DNA of 32,216 nucleotides from NCBI GenBank assembly GCA_003224105.1, contig QHYL01000422.1, positions 1 to 32,216 on the forward strand, read 5' to 3'. The translations under genes and the position numbers were made by a program. Below the pieces are notes generated by a model. The model worked only from the letters and a program-made list of their open reading frames with translations. It had not been told where the DNA came from and did not search any database. The DNA comes from Acidobacteriota bacterium. Its GTDB lineage: Bacteria; Acidobacteriota; Terriglobia; Acidiferrales; UBA7541. This document shows positions 9,651 through 18,998 of the stretch, piece by piece (position 1 is the first letter of the stretch; each line of letters begins with the position of its first letter).

Positions 9651-10283
9651 ATGGTGATGATCAACAAGCTCACGGTGGCTGGTTACGTGATGGCGGGAGG
9701 CGCGAGCACACGATTTGGTTTCGACAAGGCGAGCGCCGAGTTGAATGGGCAGACGATGCTGAAGCGCATGTGCACGGTGCTCAAGGATGTGACAGCGTCA
9801 GTAAGCGTGGTGGCTCCTTTTGGGCGTTATGCAGACTCGGGAGAACGTGTTGTGGAAGATCACTGGCCTGGAGAAGGGCCGCTTGGCGGCATCATTACCG
9901 CGTTGATGGATGTGCACGCGCGAAATCATCAGCCTACGTGGTGCCTGATTGTTGGCTGCGACATGCCATTTCTTACCAGCGAATGGCTGAAGTACCTAAG
10001 CGAGCGCGCATTTGCAAGCAGCGCTGCAGTGGTTACGCCGCAATCCTCTGTTGGCCTCGAACCGCTTTGCTCCTGCTGGCATACCAGCGCGAAGGACCAG
10101 TTGCGGTATGCGTTCGAAGACGGTATCCGCAAAGTGACCGAAGCGATGAAACGCGTTAGCATGGAAGTAGTTGACGAGAAGGATTGGGCACGATTTGATA
10201 AAAGCGGGCGGCTGTTCTGGAACATGAACACGCCCGCGGAATACGAGGAAGCGCGGCGGATTTTGGACGTGGAAGGACGATGA
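9651..10283 (+). CDS. mobA: Molybdenum cofactor guanylyltransferase
   Basis: VAGYVMAGGASTRFGFDKASAELNGQTMLKR...GPLGGIITAL...LIVGCDMPFL; ORF call opens at 9606 (TTG), ATG at 9651 preferred. Confidence 0.88.
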   Translation: MVMINKLTVAGYVMAGGASTRFGFDKASAELNGQTMLKRMCTVLKDVTASVSVVAPFGRYADSGERVVEDHWPGEGPLGGIITALMDVHARNHQPTWCLIVGCDMPFLTSEWLKYLSERAFASSAAVVTPQSSVGLEPLCSCWHTSAKDQLRYAFEDGIRKVTEAMKRVSMEVVDEKDWARFDKSGRLFWNMNTPAEYEEARRILDVEGR

Positions 10284-11143
10284 CCGACGTTCTAAAAATC
10301 AATCAGGGCGGGCCCACGAAGCTGAAATTTCCGAACGAAGATACCAGCGAGCGGGCGGCGCACGACTACGTCGACCCGCGTTCCGAGAACTTCTTTGAGT
10401 TTCGCGACGTGTGCAAGGCCTTCGATGAGCGTCCCGTGCTGGATCACGTCAGCTTCACGGTGAAGCACGGGGAAACCTGCATCATCATGGGGCGAAGCGG
10501 GGTGGGGAAGTCCGTCACGCTGAAGCACATCATGGGCTTCTTGAAAGCGGATTCGGGGCGCGTCACTGTGGACGGAGAAGACGTCACCGACTACACCGAA
10601 GAGCAATTTGCGGAAGTACGCCGCAAAGTGACGATGGTGTTTCAATCAGGCGCGCTGTTTGATTCGCTGACGGTGCGGGAGAACATTTCGTTTCCGCTGG
10701 ATGGCCAGCCGGGGCTGACTCCGGAAGACATTGACGAATACGTTCAAAAAATCGCACACCTGCTGGAAGTGGACCACGTGCTTGACAAGCTGCCGAGCGA
10801 GCTTTCTACGGGCATGAGGCGCGCGGTAGCTATCGGGCGCGCGTTCGCGCAGAATCCCGAAGCGATTTTATACGATGAGCCGACGACCATGGTGGATCCC
10901 ATCATGGCGGGACACATGGGCGATTTGATTTTGCGATTAAAGGAAGCATTCCACAAGACTTCCATCATCGTCACGCACGACACTCACCTGGCGAAGAAAC
11001 TTGCCGATACCGTCGTTTTTCTGCAAGAGGGCCGCGTGACATATTTTGGGCCGTGGGGCGGATTCGAGAATTCCGACGATCCCTTCATTGTAAATTTCCG
11101 CAAACAGGATGAGCTGATTCCCGCGCTGGACGTGACTCTGTGA
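10280..11143 (+). CDS. ABC transporter ATP-binding protein, MlaF/Ttg2A-like
   Basis: GRSGVGKSVTLKHIMGFLKADSG, VFQSGALFDSLTVRENISFPL, LSTGMRRAVAIGRA, AILYDEPTTMVDP; 4-bp overlap with mobA. Confidence 0.88.
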   Translation: MTDVLKINQGGPTKLKFPNEDTSERAAHDYVDPRSENFFEFRDVCKAFDERPVLDHVSFTVKHGETCIIMGRSGVGKSVTLKHIMGFLKADSGRVTVDGEDVTDYTEEQFAEVRRKVTMVFQSGALFDSLTVRENISFPLDGQPGLTPEDIDEYVQKIAHLLEVDHVLDKLPSELSTGMRRAVAIGRAFAQNPEAILYDEPTTMVDPIMAGHMGDLILRLKEAFHKTSIIVTHDTHLAKKLADTVVFLQEGRVTYFGPWGGFENSDDPFIVNFRKQDELIPALDVTL

Positions 11144-12594
11144 GTCAGGCTGCCAACGGCCCCTCCGATCCCAGCGCTTGCAATCCCATCGGGCAGCTTC
11201 GCAAAGAAATGGGATTCTGGGATGTTCTGCTCTTCAATATTGCAACCGTGTTAGGACCGCGTTGGATTGCGGGGGCTGCGCACAACGGTACGTCTTCCAT
11301 CAGCTTATGGGTCATCGCGGCGGTGTTTTTCTTTGTTCCTTCCGCTTTGGTGATCAATGAGCTGTCTTCGCGGTTTCCGCATGAAGGCGGCCTGTACGTC
11401 TGGTCCAAGGAAGCGTTCGGGGATTTTCACGGATTTGTGGCCGGATGGTGCTACTGGATTTATACCGTCTTCTATTTTCCGGGCTTGTTGCTGGCGAGCG
11501 CCTCCATGAGCGCGTACGTGATTGGCGAGAGCGGTGCCCGGCTGGAGCACGATCGCGCATTTCTTTTGCTGGTTTCGCTCGGGTTGCTGCTCGTTGCGGT
11601 GGTGCTCAACATCATCGGGCTGAACGTAGGGAAATGGCTGCAGAATGCAGGCGGCGCCGGCACGTATTTGCCGCTGCTGATGCTGGTGGGCGTGGCCGGC
11701 TTGCTGTGGGTGCGGCACGGTTCGGTGACGCATTTCAGTCTGGGTCATGTTTGGCCCACGTGGAATTGGGACACGGTGAATTTCTGGTCGCAAATTGCAT
11801 TTGCGTTTACCGGCCTGGAATTGGTTTCGTGCATGAGCGCAGAAGTTCGCGATCCGCAGCGAACGTTGCCTCGCGCGGTGTATGGAGCGGGAGCGTTGAT
11901 TGCCGCGATGTACATTGTGGGAACGCTGGCAGTGCTGGTGCTTGTACCGGCCGGCGAAGTGTCGGTGACCAGCGGAGTGTTTCACGCGATTACTGCGGGC
12001 TCGATCGCGCTGAAAGTTGGTTTCTTTGGGATTCTTGCGGCAGTGCTAGTCACAGTAGGGAACGCCGGAGGAGTGGGCAGCACGGTTGCCGGGATTGCGC
12101 GCGTGCCGTTTGTGGTTGGCATTGACCAGTATTTGCCACGCGCTTTTGGGAAAATTCATCCGCACTGGAAGACCCCGTACGTTTCCATCCTCGTGCAGGC
12201 AATTATTTCTGGGCTGATTCTGCTGGTGAGCCAGATCAACCAATCAACTCGAGATTCCTATCAACAGTTGGTCGACGCCGCCATCATTCTTTACTTCATC
12301 CCTTTCCTATATATGTTTGCTGCGGCGATATGGCTGTCGCGCCGGAGGGACCGGACAGAAAATGACCGGGCAGTGCTCATTCCTGGCGGACTTCCCGGCG
12401 TGTGGATCACCAGCGGGGTCGCGTTTTTCATAACTTTGGTTTCCATTGTGTTGTCTGTGTTTCCGCCGGGAGAAAGTTCAAACCGAACTTCCTTCCTCTT
12501 TAGAACGCTCTTGTGGGTCGTCGCTGCGCTGGCCGTTGGTCTAACGCTGTACTGGCGCGGCCTAAGGGCGAAGCAGGAGGCGCACTCGGCTTGA
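11140..12594 (+). CDS. APC superfamily amino acid permease
   Basis: Multi-TM protein with GFWDVLLFNIATVLGPRWIA, ELSSRFPHEGGLYVWSKEAFG, AFTGLELVSCMSAEVRDPQRTLPRAV; GTG start overlaps the ABC gene stop. Confidence 0.9.
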   Translation: MSQAANGPSDPSACNPIGQLRKEMGFWDVLLFNIATVLGPRWIAGAAHNGTSSISLWVIAAVFFFVPSALVINELSSRFPHEGGLYVWSKEAFGDFHGFVAGWCYWIYTVFYFPGLLLASASMSAYVIGESGARLEHDRAFLLLVSLGLLLVAVVLNIIGLNVGKWLQNAGGAGTYLPLLMLVGVAGLLWVRHGSVTHFSLGHVWPTWNWDTVNFWSQIAFAFTGLELVSCMSAEVRDPQRTLPRAVYGAGALIAAMYIVGTLAVLVLVPAGEVSVTSGVFHAITAGSIALKVGFFGILAAVLVTVGNAGGVGSTVAGIARVPFVVGIDQYLPRAFGKIHPHWKTPYVSILVQAIISGLILLVSQINQSTRDSYQQLVDAAIILYFIPFLYMFAAAIWLSRRRDRTENDRAVLIPGGLPGVWITSGVAFFITLVSIVLSVFPPGESSNRTSFLFRTLLWVVAALAVGLTLYWRGLRAKQEAHSA

Positions 12595-12597
12595 TTT

Positions 12598-13263
12598 TCA
12601 AAAGCCCTGACGAACAAGCTCTTCGATGGTGAGGGCCGAGCCTGGGCGCGATTTCTCACGTGCTTCAAGATAGTTCTCGATGTATTTTCCGAGGATGTCG
12701 GCTTCGAGGTTGACGGCGTCGCCGGGTTTGCGGTCGCGGATGTTGCTGTGGCCGTAGGTGTAAGGAATGATGGCGGCCTCGGCGACGTTTGTCTTGTTGT
12801 CCCAGCGCGCGACGGTGAGGCTGATGCCATCAATGCTGATCGAACCTTTCGGGACGATGTAGCACGCGAAGTCTTCCGGGACGCGCACACCGTACGACCA
12901 GTTTTCGCCTTCCGGCGTGAGATGCGTTACTTGGCCAACCGTGTCCACGTGACCGAGAACAAAGTGGCCGCCAAATTCCTTGCCCGCGGTGAGCGGCCGT
13001 TCGAGATTGACGCGCGAGCCCACGCGAAGGCTGCCATCGCTTGAGCCGAAGGAGGTTTTGCCGAGAGTTTCGCCGGAGAGATCGGCTGAAAAGCGGCCGT
13101 TGTGAATTCCCGTGATCGTCAGGCAGCAGCCGTTCACGGCGATGCTGTTCGCGACGGCGAGAGAAGGCCCGAGGGATGGAGCGTGGATGCTGACACGTCC
13201 GCCGTCCCGCTGGACGTCGAGGGATTCGATGGTTCCAAGATGCTCGATGATCCCCGTGAACAC
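12598..13263 (-). CDS. ribE: Riboflavin synthase alpha subunit
   Basis: Canonical start (V)FTGIIEHLGTIESL from GTG at 13263; duplicated lumazine-binding repeat; NSIAVNGCCLTIT, GSISIDGISLTVA. ORF call begins upstream at 13389. Confidence 0.95.
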   Translation of the reverse strand: MFTGIIEHLGTIESLDVQRDGGRVSIHAPSLGPSLAVANSIAVNGCCLTITGIHNGRFSADLSGETLGKTSFGSSDGSLRVGSRVNLERPLTAGKEFGGHFVLGHVDTVGQVTHLTPEGENWSYGVRVPEDFACYIVPKGSISIDGISLTVARWDNKTNVAEAAIIPYTYGHSNIRDRKPGDAVNLEADILGKYIENYLEAREKSRPGSALTIEELVRQGF

Positions 13264-13364
13264 GTTGCTTGCGCTGCCTCTCCGAATGAGTGTACAGCAT
13301 TTCGCGACGAAGGCTGAAAGCACTAGACTAAGCCGAGTAACATGCCGCGCCCAGAGGTTTTGCG

Positions 13365-14360
13365 ATGAAAGCCTGCGTTTTGCAAACACCGGCGAAAGTG
13401 GAGACGAATCCGCTGGAATTTGCTGAAGTGACGATTCCGGAGCCGGGGGAGGGCGAAGTTCGCGTGCGAGCGCACGCTTGCGGGGTGTGCCGCACGGATT
13501 TGCATGTGATTGAGGGCGAATTGCCGCCGCGGAAGTCGCCAGTAATTCCCGGACACCAGGTGGTGGGTGTGGTTGAAAATGCGGGAAAAAATGCAGGGCG
13601 ATTTGCGGTTGGCGCGCGCGTGGGAATCGCCTGGTTGCATAAAACAGACGGAACTTGCGAATACTGCCGCGCGGGCGCGGAGAATTTATGCAATGCGCCG
13701 GAGTTCACCGGTTACACCGTGAACGGCGGGTATGCCGAATACATTGTCGCGCCAGAGAGTTTTGTTTATCCCATTCCAGAAGGATTTCCGGACGAGCAGG
13801 CAGCGCCATTGCTTTGCGCGGGTATTATTGGATTTCGTTCGCTACGGCTTTCAGGGATCAAGCCCGGAGGAAGGCTGGGCTTCTATGGCTTTGGGGCTGC
13901 TGCGCATGTTGCCATTCAAGTGGCGCGGCATTGGAAAGTCGAAGTGTACGCTGCCACGCGAGATGCGAGGCATCAGAAGCTGGCGCTGGAATTAGGAGCC
14001 GCGTGGGCCGGCGGCACGTTTGATGAACCGCCGAAGAAGCTGGACGCGGCCATTGTTTTTGCGCCTGCGGGAGAAATCGTTCCCGCAGCACTCAAGGCCC
14101 TGAAGAAGCGTGGCGAGCTGGTGCTCGGCGGAATTCACATGAGCCCGATTCCTTCGTTTCCTTACGATTTGCTGTATCAAGAGCGGATGATTCGCAGCGT
14201 GGCGAACAACACACGGCAGGATGGTGAGGATTTTCTTCGCATTGCGGCAGAGATTCCGATTCGGACGCACGTGCAAAGTTTTCCCTTGCGCGACGCGAAT
14301 CGCGCGCTCAACGCGCTGAAGAATGACGCCATTCCCGGCGCGGCGGTCCTGCGCATATGA
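13365..14360 (+). CDS. Zinc-dependent alcohol dehydrogenase
   Basis: [70 protein letters not shown]; Zn motif [12 protein letters not shown]. Confidence 0.93.
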   Translation: MKACVLQTPAKVETNPLEFAEVTIPEPGEGEVRVRAHACGVCRTDLHVIEGELPPRKSPVIPGHQVVGVVENAGKNAGRFAVGARVGIAWLHKTDGTCEYCRAGAENLCNAPEFTGYTVNGGYAEYIVAPESFVYPIPEGFPDEQAAPLLCAGIIGFRSLRLSGIKPGGRLGFYGFGAAAHVAIQVARHWKVEVYAATRDARHQKLALELGAAWAGGTFDEPPKKLDAAIVFAPAGEIVPAALKALKKRGELVLGGIHMSPIPSFPYDLLYQERMIRSVANNTRQDGEDFLRIAAEIPIRTHVQSFPLRDANRALNALKNDAIPGAAVLRI

Positions 14361-15076
14361 GGGATTTGAAGAAGCAGGAGCTGGCCGTCATCGAAGCGGT
14401 CGCCAGGCGGTTTTCGCCAACGTGGGGGAAGGAGACTGATCTCCCCGGTGCGTGTATCAAGGTCGATGGGAAACGGGTTGCTGTTGATATCGCAATGCTT
14501 AAACGACACACCACTGACAAAGGAGATGGCGCGAAGCCTCGTTTGAGGTTCGATAAGGTTGCGACTAGACTTATGGAACGTTTGCGAGCCAACCTAGGAG
14601 AAGCCGTGCCCGACGGGATGACCGTGGTGGTGACCATCACCGCTCCCATCCGTTTGGCATCGAAAACCGCCGCCGTGCTGGAACGCAAAATGCAAACTCT
14701 TCTTGGGCGGAGATTGGCAGGGCAAGATGAGAAAGACACGGTTCACGGGAATCATGTCCGGATTCGACTTTTGAGGAACGGATGGAAGCAAACGCCAAAG
14801 ATGATTGGGTTCGTGCACAATTCCGACACAGATCCACTTCTGCTCTTGAACATGACTCGTGAATTGCTTGAACTACTTAGCGCCGAGACTGGCAGGCAGA
14901 GGAGGCGGCTTGTGTCAAAGCGCGCGGATGAGCGATGGCTTGTTGCTACAAGCGCCAGGGGAAGTTCATGCCTAGAGACGTACCGCTACATCTATTCGCA
15001 GCTGCGCTTGGTGACCGACTTTAAGAAGATTCTCATGGCGTTTGGCGATGGCCGCGCCGAGGCGTTGACGGAATGA
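14357..15076 (+). CDS. Hypothetical protein, 239 aa
   Basis: ATGA overlap with the alcohol dehydrogenase stop; coding-like composition; no family recognised. Confidence 0.75.
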   Translation: MRDLKKQELAVIEAVARRFSPTWGKETDLPGACIKVDGKRVAVDIAMLKRHTTDKGDGAKPRLRFDKVATRLMERLRANLGEAVPDGMTVVVTITAPIRLASKTAAVLERKMQTLLGRRLAGQDEKDTVHGNHVRIRLLRNGWKQTPKMIGFVHNSDTDPLLLLNMTRELLELLSAETGRQRRRLVSKRADERWLVATSARGSSCLETYRYIYSQLRLVTDFKKILMAFGDGRAEALTE

Positions 15077-15083
15077 AGCCATT

Positions 15084-16688
15084 TCAGTTCGAGGAAGAGG
15101 CGACTTTGACCGGCGCTTTGAGGCGCTCATCACCCGGAGAGATTTCCGTCAATTTCTCGTAGTAGCGTTTGGCAACCGCATCGTTACCGGAGGCTTCTGC
15201 GGCTCGCGCGGCTCCATAGACTGCGTTGAAGCGATTCGGGGCGACCTTGAGAACAGCTTCATATTCGGCGAGAGATTCCTTCGGCTGATTTTTCAGAGAA
15301 TAGAGTTCCGCCAGCATTTCCCGGGCGGGCGTAACGGCTCCTGGGGTGACCGCGTCCTTGTCCATGCTCTCTTCCAGCTCGACGGCGGAGCGCATCTTGG
15401 AAATTGCGTCGGACTTGTTTCCAACTTTTTCGGCCATCCAAGCTGCCACCTCACGGCGCTGCACTTCAATTTGATTTGCCCAATAGGTGTTGTTGAGCTT
15501 CGAGGTGGCATCGCGGAGCGCGGCGAGCGTCTGCTCGGCATTGGCGGCTCGTTCGAGATTGCCGGCGCGCGCACTGGCTTCGCCGATGGCCGCCCAAGTG
15601 ATGGCTCCCGCCCAAGGCACTGCTCCTTTTCTCACATTCAACGCGCTGGCCTGCTGCCAGTTGCCAAGTTCAATCGCGGCACGCGCGGGAATAGCAGCAA
15701 GGGCGTAGTCGCCGGTCAGAGTGAGTCCAGAAACTGGCGACAGGGCATTCATTTCGTCCAGCACGGCCATCGCCTGTTTTACGCGGCCGCTTTGCAAGTA
15801 GGCGTACTCGAGATAGTCCATGGCATGGAGGCGCTGATCGCGGGCTTCACCGCTTTGCGAAGTAGGTTCGGCCGCGGCGGCTAGCTGCGCCGATTGGATG
15901 TTCGAGCTAATGGATTCGTCCCACGAACCGACGCGCGTGAAAAGGTGCGAGGGCATGTGATTGGCGTGGGCGGAAGCGGGCGCGATTTTCGCGTACATGC
16001 GCGCGGCGGGAAGGCCCTTTTCTGCAAGAACGGCGTTGTCGTAGCAATGGATGATGTAGTGCGCAATGCCTGGATGGTGGGGATGTTTGAGGAAGAGGGG
16101 TTCGAGGGTTTCGCCGCAACGGAGCTGATTTGCGAAGGTCTTGTCCGTTTTGGGCGCAACGATGTAGAACGTAATCGCGTGGAAAATTGCGGCCTCAGTA
16201 TCGTCGGGGTAAGCGATTTGCAGTTCGCCCATCTTTTTCTCGAAGGCCTGGTCGTAAGAAGGAGCGGTCTTGCCGTCTTCCACATACACGGTGGCCAAGG
16301 CATCGATGTAGGCTCTTTCACGAGCCGTGGTGGCGGAATTGGAAGCTGCGAGCTGCTGGGCGTTCTTGAGCGCCAGCCTTCCTGCTGCGGTGTCGCCGTT
16401 CTTCCACAACCCGTGATAGTGGGACATGGCGACGCCCCACTGGGCCATGGCGCAAGAAGGATCCTGCCTGGAGATTTCCGTGAATGCTGCTCTTGCTTGT
16501 TCGTATTGAAAGGAGTGCAGGAGCGCTACCGCGCGGTTGAAACTTATCGCAACCATCTTCGCGCAGGAAGTTGCGAACTGGACGGAGCCTACTTCTTCGG
16601 CGGAGAGTTCGTGGTGGTGTTCCTGGGCGGCCAGAGGCAGGGAGGTAGAGCCAAGCAAAATGGCCAGAAGTATCGGAATGCTGCGCAT
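15084..16688 (-). CDS. Secreted tetratricopeptide-repeat protein with conserved His-rich motif
   Basis: Signal peptide MRSIPILLAILLGSTSLPLAAQ; TPR-like helices; HHPGIAHYIIHCYDN...HANHMPSHLFTRVGSWDESI. Start trimmed from ORF call at 17093. Confidence 0.88.
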   Translation of the reverse strand: MRSIPILLAILLGSTSLPLAAQEHHHELSAEEVGSVQFATSCAKMVAISFNRAVALLHSFQYEQARAAFTEISRQDPSCAMAQWGVAMSHYHGLWKNGDTAAGRLALKNAQQLAASNSATTARERAYIDALATVYVEDGKTAPSYDQAFEKKMGELQIAYPDDTEAAIFHAITFYIVAPKTDKTFANQLRCGETLEPLFLKHPHHPGIAHYIIHCYDNAVLAEKGLPAARMYAKIAPASAHANHMPSHLFTRVGSWDESISSNIQSAQLAAAAEPTSQSGEARDQRLHAMDYLEYAYLQSGRVKQAMAVLDEMNALSPVSGLTLTGDYALAAIPARAAIELGNWQQASALNVRKGAVPWAGAITWAAIGEASARAGNLERAANAEQTLAALRDATSKLNNTYWANQIEVQRREVAAWMAEKVGNKSDAISKMRSAVELEESMDKDAVTPGAVTPAREMLAELYSLKNQPKESLAEYEAVLKVAPNRFNAVYGAARAAEASGNDAVAKRYYEKLTEISPGDERLKAPVKVASSSN

Positions 16689-16785
16689 GAGGTTCACTCC
16701 TTCACGGACGCAGAAATGCAAAACCGAGGGAGACGAAAATCTGAAACGAGCTTGACGAAAAGTATGTTCGCGGCGGATGGACAAG

Positions 16786-17919
16786 TCAATCACGAAAAGC
16801 GTCGCGCAGGTAGGCTTCCATAGCGATGTCAGGGCCGAATCCCTGTGTACGGATGTTGCGCAACGGAGGGAGATAGAGGCTGGGAGCCAACGCGAAGGGA
16901 ACGCGATTATCACCGGCGATTTTGGGCGCGTAGAAGAGAAAAAGCTTGTGAACGACGCCGGCGGCCAGTGCGGCGCCGTTGAGCGTGGGGCCTGCCTCCA
17001 GCAAGACGCTGAGGATTTCGCGCCGCCCCAGTTCCGTAAGAACGGCGCGCAAATCGAGGCGGCCCGCTTTTGCTTTGACCTGTACCATTTCAATTCCCGC
17101 GTATTGCAATTTTCGCGCCTTGGCTGACTTCAAGGAACCTGCGGTAAAAATTAGAAGATCGTCATCCGCCGTTTTGACGATGCGAGATTTGGGCGGCAAG
17201 CGGAGTTTCGAATCGAGCACGACACGCAAGAGCCGCCTGCGGCGCTGCAAGCCGCTACGATCCGTGAGTAGCGGGTCGTCGGCGAGAATCGTGCCGATTC
17301 CGGTAAGCAGGGCATCCGACGCATGACGCATGCGGTGAACTTCGAGGCGGGACTCCTCGGACGTGATCCATTCGTGGCCGTCACGTTTGCCGATGCCTCT
17401 TGCTCTTTTCTTTCCGGATCGCGGCAAAGCGAGCTGGCCGTCAAGGGTCAGCGCGGACTTCAGCGTGACGAAGGGCTTTTTGGTTCGAATCCAGCAAGCA
17501 AACGGTTCGTTGAGCCGACGAGCTTCATCTTCGCCAACGTCCTTGACGACTTCTATGCCGGCCAGGCCCAGCCGCTCGAAGCCGCGGCTGGCGTTGAGCG
17601 GGTTCGGATCTTCGATGGCGGCGACGACGCGTTGCACACCGGCGGAAATTATGGCTTCGGTGCATGGACCGGTGCGTCCCGTGCGGCTGCAAGGCTCGAG
17701 CGTAACGTAGAGCGTTGAGCCGCGCCCCCGTTCCTTCGCCGATTTCAGCGCCACGATTTCCGCATGGTCGCGCCAGTCGTATTGGTGAAAGCCTTCGCCG
17801 ATGATCTGGCCGTTGTTGACGATGACGCATCCCACGGTGGGATTCGGGCTGGCCAAGCCTACGCCTTCGCGCGCGAGGGCCAGCGCGTGCTCCATGAAGC
17901 GAATGTCGTGTTCGTTCAC
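16786..17919 (-). CDS. ribD: Bifunctional diaminohydroxyphosphoribosylaminopyrimidine deaminase / 5-amino-6-(5-phosphoribosylamino)uracil reductase
   Basis: FMEHALALAREGVGLASPNPTVGCVIV, DHAEIVAL, TLYVTLEPCSRTGRTGPCTEAII, C-terminal reductase domain. Confidence 0.96.
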   Translation of the reverse strand: MNEHDIRFMEHALALAREGVGLASPNPTVGCVIVNNGQIIGEGFHQYDWRDHAEIVALKSAKERGRGSTLYVTLEPCSRTGRTGPCTEAIISAGVQRVVAAIEDPNPLNASRGFERLGLAGIEVVKDVGEDEARRLNEPFACWIRTKKPFVTLKSALTLDGQLALPRSGKKRARGIGKRDGHEWITSEESRLEVHRMRHASDALLTGIGTILADDPLLTDRSGLQRRRRLLRVVLDSKLRLPPKSRIVKTADDDLLIFTAGSLKSAKARKLQYAGIEMVQVKAKAGRLDLRAVLTELGRREILSVLLEAGPTLNGAALAAGVVHKLFLFYAPKIAGDNRVPFALAPSLYLPPLRNIRTQGFGPDIAMEAYLRDAFRD

Positions 17920-17922
17920 GAT

Positions 17923-18894
17923 TTAGTCGAAAAGGGAATTCGCGTACGCTTCGGCATTGAAGGGAACCAAATCGTTGATCTGTTCGCCGGTGCCAACAAA
18001 GCGAATCGGCAAGCCCAGCTCGCGCGAAATGGCGACGACGATGCCGCCTTTGGCCGTGCCGTCGAGCTTGGTGAGGATAATCCCCGTAACACCGACGACC
18101 GAGGTGAATTCGCGTGCTTGCGCCAAACCGTTTTGCCCTGTGGTTGCATCAAGGACAAGCAGAACGTCGTGCGGCGCGCCCGGAATCACTTTTGCGGCGG
18201 TGCGTTTCATTTTTTCGAGTTCGGCCATTAAGTTGGATTTGGTGTGCAGGCGCCCCGCGGTGTCCACGATGACGACATCGGCTGCGCGGGCCTTGGCGGC
18301 GGCCATGGCATCGTAAACCACGGCGGCCGGGTCGGCGCCGGATTTTTGCTTGACCACCTCGACGCCGTTGCGCTGCGCCCAGATTTCGAGTTGCTCGATG
18401 GCGGCGGCGCGAAACGTGTCCGCGGCGCAAAGCACGACGCTGCGATTCTCTTGCCGCAGGCGGTTTGCCAATTTGCCGATGCTCGTGGTTTTGCCGGCGC
18501 CGTTCACGCCGACGATGAAAATGACGCGCGTCCCCGCGCCGTTCGAAGAAGCGGAAATGCCGCTCGCGCCGGCAGCGTCCTGTTTTGCTGATGCATTCAG
18601 GATGCGCAGGATGTGCGATTTGATTTCGCGCTTGAGTTGAGCGGCGTCCGAAAGGGCGTCGCGATCCAACTTTTCGCGGACGGCGTCGAGAATCTCGCGT
18701 GTGGGTTTTACTCCAAGGTCTGTCGAGAGCAGCGCGGTCTCCAGATTCTTGAGGATCGAGGGATCGATCTTGCGTTCGCCGAGAATAATCGTGTCAACCG
18801 TTTCGGAGAGCGCCGCCTTCGTCTTGCTGACGGACTTCTTCAGCTTCTCAAGAAACGTTGGTTCCGGCTCGTTTTTGCCAAACAGGGAGATCAT
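17923..18894 (-). CDS. ftsY: Signal recognition particle receptor FtsY
   Basis: [72 protein letters not shown]. Confidence 0.98.
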   Translation of the reverse strand: MISLFGKNEPEPTFLEKLKKSVSKTKAALSETVDTIILGERKIDPSILKNLETALLSTDLGVKPTREILDAVREKLDRDALSDAAQLKREIKSHILRILNASAKQDAAGASGISASSNGAGTRVIFIVGVNGAGKTTSIGKLANRLRQENRSVVLCAADTFRAAAIEQLEIWAQRNGVEVVKQKSGADPAAVVYDAMAAAKARAADVVIVDTAGRLHTKSNLMAELEKMKRTAAKVIPGAPHDVLLVLDATTGQNGLAQAREFTSVVGVTGIILTKLDGTAKGGIVVAISRELGLPIRFVGTGEQINDLVPFNAEAYANSLFD

Positions 18895-18998
18895 ACGGTC
18901 GCGCGCTATTCATTCCACGCAACCTCAGATTGTAACAGATACACTTTCCGGCGCTCCGGGCGGGCGTATTTGAGCAGCACGAAAAGGATGGGTGGCCG

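Noticed and set aside
13264-13389. N-terminal extension of the riboflavin synthase ORF
   Set aside because: The family begins at (M/V)FTGIIE; the extra 42 residues are upstream readthrough, so the start was set to GTG 13263.
16689-17093. N-terminal extension of the TPR ORF overlapping ribD
   Set aside because: A clear signal peptide starts at 16688; the extension is antisense-free but in a shifted frame over ribD and is not protein-like.
17482-17500. tRNA T-arm-like GGTTCGAATCC
   Set aside because: Lies inside ribD with no acceptor, D or anticodon arms around it.
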